This document shows, one piece after another, positions 61,291 to 64,000 of a stretch of 64,000 nucleotides of DNA. The position numbers and the translations under genes are program-made. The stretch's first letter is position 1; the number at the start of each line of letters is the position of its first letter. The notes under the pieces were generated by a model. That model saw nothing but the letters and a program-made list of their open reading frames with translations. It did not search any database and was not told the DNA's origin. This DNA is from Cercis canadensis (taxonomy: Eukaryota; Streptophyta; Magnoliopsida; Fabales; Fabaceae), in the NCBI GenBank assembly GCA_003255065.1, contig QAOA01003555.1, positions 139,874 to 203,873 of the forward strand, written 5' to 3'.

Positions 61291-62593
61291 GTAGATTGAT
61301 GAAAATAAATGTAATTTAAAATTATTGTTTTAGGTTATGTGTCTTTTGGGGTTGAAATTTTTATGTTCTTAGGGCACTTTAATAAGAAATTATTTACATT
61401 TAAGAACTATTATTATAGTTAGTGGGAGTTATAAAGTTATGCAATAAATTAATGAGTCTAAAAATCTCTATGTAATAATATAAATAAAAGTGTCAAAAAA
61501 TGTACCAATTGAGATTAAGGTTGAGAGTTCATCCCCAAGTGTAAAAAATATATGTAAATTGAGGGTTGAGTGCATATGAGTGCCTCCCTCCAACATAAAT
61601 ATGGCTTGCGCAACACGAAATGATAGGGTTACTGTGTTGAGCTCAATTGACCGTAGTTAGCAGTGGCATCTCCATAGTGTGCTATGTTGTTTGTGGCATC
61701 ACCAAAATTAGTTATGTTGAAGGATAATGGGTAAGCAAATGGAGGGAAGTAATGAGAAGAGAAACAATAATGAAGCAGTGAATATTGAGCAAGTGGAGAG
61801 AAGCACGTAACAATTTTGAAACTTCGGAAAGATGAGTAGTTTCTAATACACTTAATTATATAGCCAAGATTCCATTTATATATATATATACACACACAAG
61901 AACATTTGAGATCACGTTGAGAATTTTATTTGAATGACGTTGTGTTATAGTAGTATATATGTGCATATTGCATAGGGTGGGAGAAACTAGGGGGCTCTCT
62001 CTACCTGGTATTTTTTAGAGTACTCAACAAAATCTAAATTAATGATCACGTTGCTTTCTCAATTCTCATAAATTGAAGATCGATGTGGATAGGACAATTG
62101 TAATGCTTTAGTTAGCAAACTTGCAAATAACAGTAACATTGACCCAAAGCAGTAATTCAAGTAATCATGTACTTAATTTTTAAGAATTAAAAAGTTGTTA
62201 AGACTTGAGATTAAATCTTAGTGTGATTACTCTTGTTGATTATGGTATTATTATAGTACTATTATTGATGATTTAAATGTTTGTTATTTCTCGTATGAGA
62301 ATTTCTTAAAAAGATATATATGTAAATATACATTACAATGTAAATATTTTGTCTTTGAATTTTTTTTTTTTAAAAAAAAACAGCAACATTGTCGATCTGG
62401 GGCTAACTTGCATATATTAGTTAATTTTCGTTGACTTAGTTTACTTTAACTAGTCTATATAGTGAGAGGTATTTCATGTGTTAAATCAAATTTACAATAC
62501 AAAATATAAGACTACAATCAACTAAATTATATATCTTTCAATTTTTGTACACCTCTTTACAATAATTGCTTGTTTATATTTATTTATAGTTTA
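61291..62593. other. Gene-poor AT-rich stretch
   Basis: No protein family, RNA gene or element end was recognised. A short CA/TA repeat lies near 61880-61898. The first 100 bp are probably the former 5' side of the lectin kinase. Confidence 0.4.
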
Positions 62594-63144
62594 TAGGCTT
62601 AATTACAATTTTGATCCCTTTATTTTAACCACTTGAACTTTTGGTCCCCTTTCTTTAAAAATGAACTATTGAGTCCCTCTATAGTCATAAAATGTACAAG
62701 TTTAGTCCATTTATCTTTAAGTCAAAATTCTTAGGTTTATTTCAAGGTGTAAAGTTCTCTAATTCATAATCCCACCATTCAGATTGAAGAGCTACGTCTT
62801 GTGAATCTTTCCATTAAATTTCAGCTCGATCTAACGGTGAAAAAGTCTAAATTTTTGGTTAGATGAAAACTTATGATTTTCATAATTTGAGTTGAGTCCC
62901 ATCATTAGATCGAGCTAAAATTTAGTGAGGAGGTTCACAAGATGTAACACTTCAATCTAAACGGTGGGATTATGAAACAAAGAACTTTACACCTTAAAAT
63001 AAACTTAAAAATTTTAACTTAAAGATAAATGGACTAAACTTATACATTTTATAAATATAGAGGGACTCAATAGTTCATTTTTAAAGAAGTGGGACCAAAA
63101 CGTTCAAGTGGTTAAAATAGAGGAACCAAAATTACAATTAAGCC
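62594..63144. mobile_element. Foldback MITE, Mutator-like
   Basis: 551 bp that is almost one long inverted repeat: arms beginning GGCTTAATTACAATTTTG fold over nearly the whole length with a short centre near 62880. The 9-bp flanks TAGTTTATA (62585-62593) and TAATTTATA (63145-63153) match at 8 of 9 positions. No coding capacity. Confidence 0.75.
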
Positions 63145-63222
63145 TAATTTATATGTAGATTCAGCTTTTAAAAATTAGATTTTATGAATCGAATTCCTTG
63201 CAAAGATCATATGATGACAATA

Positions 63223-63223
63223 T

Positions 63224-63279
<56 letters not shown>
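63223..63279. repeat. (AT)n microsatellite
   Basis: An uninterrupted run of about 28 AT dinucleotides. The open frames through it (poly Ile-Tyr) are artefacts. Confidence 0.95.
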
Positions 63280-63280
<1 letters not shown>

Positions 63281-63437
63281 TAATTTCAGCATATATGAAC
63301 AGGAAGGAAAAAGAATTGTAATAGTAACAAGATATAGCTTGGTTTCCAAAATATTTATTAAAGAAGACAATATGAAGACTTCTGTTCTTATCTATTTATT
63401 TGTAAAACACGAGTGCATGATGAAATATTAAAACTTA

Positions 63438-64000
63438 GACTACAAGAAAAAATCATTGTTTTCCCACAAAAGATTCATAGAAATTTCAAGTTCCCACAGA
63501 AATTCCCATGGGATTTGGATTATGAGGAACAAAATCCCAACGAAGAATTTCATGAAAATATATCATGAGAATTTTTCTTATTTTTTTCACGGTATTTTTC
63601 TGTGAGAATTTTTTTTTTTTTTTTATATATTTGAGAATTCCCACAATATGCATTCCATGGAAATTTTGCTTTTACTTTTTTTTTTTTAAAAAAAATTTGA
63701 CGGTATTGATTTTTATTTTTATTTTTCTCACAATATTTATATCTTGGAAATTTTCAATTTTTATTTTTATTTTTTCATAGTATCCTTACCATGAAATTTT
63801 TCATTTTACCCTAAAATTATGCTATTTATTCTTGACCCAAGCCATTTCAACAAAATACATAAGAAGCCAAAAAAGCAAACATAATCCACAAATATCAATT
63901 GTTTATATAGCAAATGTTATAACAAATTCAAATAATACAACCAAATATTGTGAAAAGTGTTCATCCGTGAACCATAAATGTTAAAATAGGCTATCCTATA
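63438..64000. mobile_element. CACTA-type element start (runs off window)
   Basis: GACTACAAGAAAAAATC at 63438 resembles a CACTACAAGAAAA end with its first base changed. It is followed by repeated TTCCCACA, GAGAATTCCC and CATGGAAATTTT motifs in both orientations, like the subterminal repeats of the element at 57988-59936. The right end is outside the window. Confidence 0.55.

Noticed and set aside
63182-63431. Open frames of alternating Ile and Tyr
   Set aside because: Translation of the (AT)n microsatellite.

Overview
This is a plant (dicot-type) nuclear window. It shows spliced minus-strand genes with GT-AG introns, a plant ankyrin-PGG membrane protein family, a plant cytosolic LCAT4/phospholipase A1-type gene, relics of a lectin receptor kinase and of an NBS-LRR gene, and dense copia, gypsy, LINE, CACTA, hAT and Mutator-type elements in AT-rich DNA. 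Species cannot be read from the sequence. Six single Ns occur; four of them sit exactly between near-identical direct repeats and look like assembly joins.

Layout. 1-4350: 3' part of a Ty1/copia element, two more LTR copies, and a trapped NBS-LRR fragment. 4351-16952: tandem copies (period about 8.74 kb) of a unit made of a 5'-truncated LINE, a long 3' flank, an ankyrin-PGG gene on the minus strand, and its upstream region. Only copy 1 (6993-8493) looks intact. 16953-24586: a duplicated internal piece (exons 3-6) of the LCAT4-like gene, fused to a broken ankyrin copy and carrying a solo LTR and a 3.7 kb Pack-MULE-like element. 24587-44130: a third copy of the ankyrin unit, inflated by a TRIM, a short copia element and a 9.7 kb Ty3/gypsy element; its ankyrin gene has a 1-bp frameshift. 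A partial fourth unit with a hAT-type MITE follows. 45178-53444: an apparently complete 11-exon LCAT4-like gene, minus strand, 536 residues. 54300-64000: LINE fragments, a lectin receptor kinase pseudogene split by a gypsy-type LTR that itself holds a CACTA element, a foldback MITE, an (AT)n tract, and the start of another CACTA-like element.

The most informative property of the window is that its repeated copies act as each other's controls. For eight insertions both the filled site and an empty site, or two states of the same insertion, can be read here, giving exact ends, target duplications and a relative order. The most unusual items are the Pack-MULE-like element with captured exons inside a pseudogene intron, the small Mutator-type element built of palindromic GGAGCC...GGCTCC units, and the split lectin kinase. 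No new gene system could be demonstrated.
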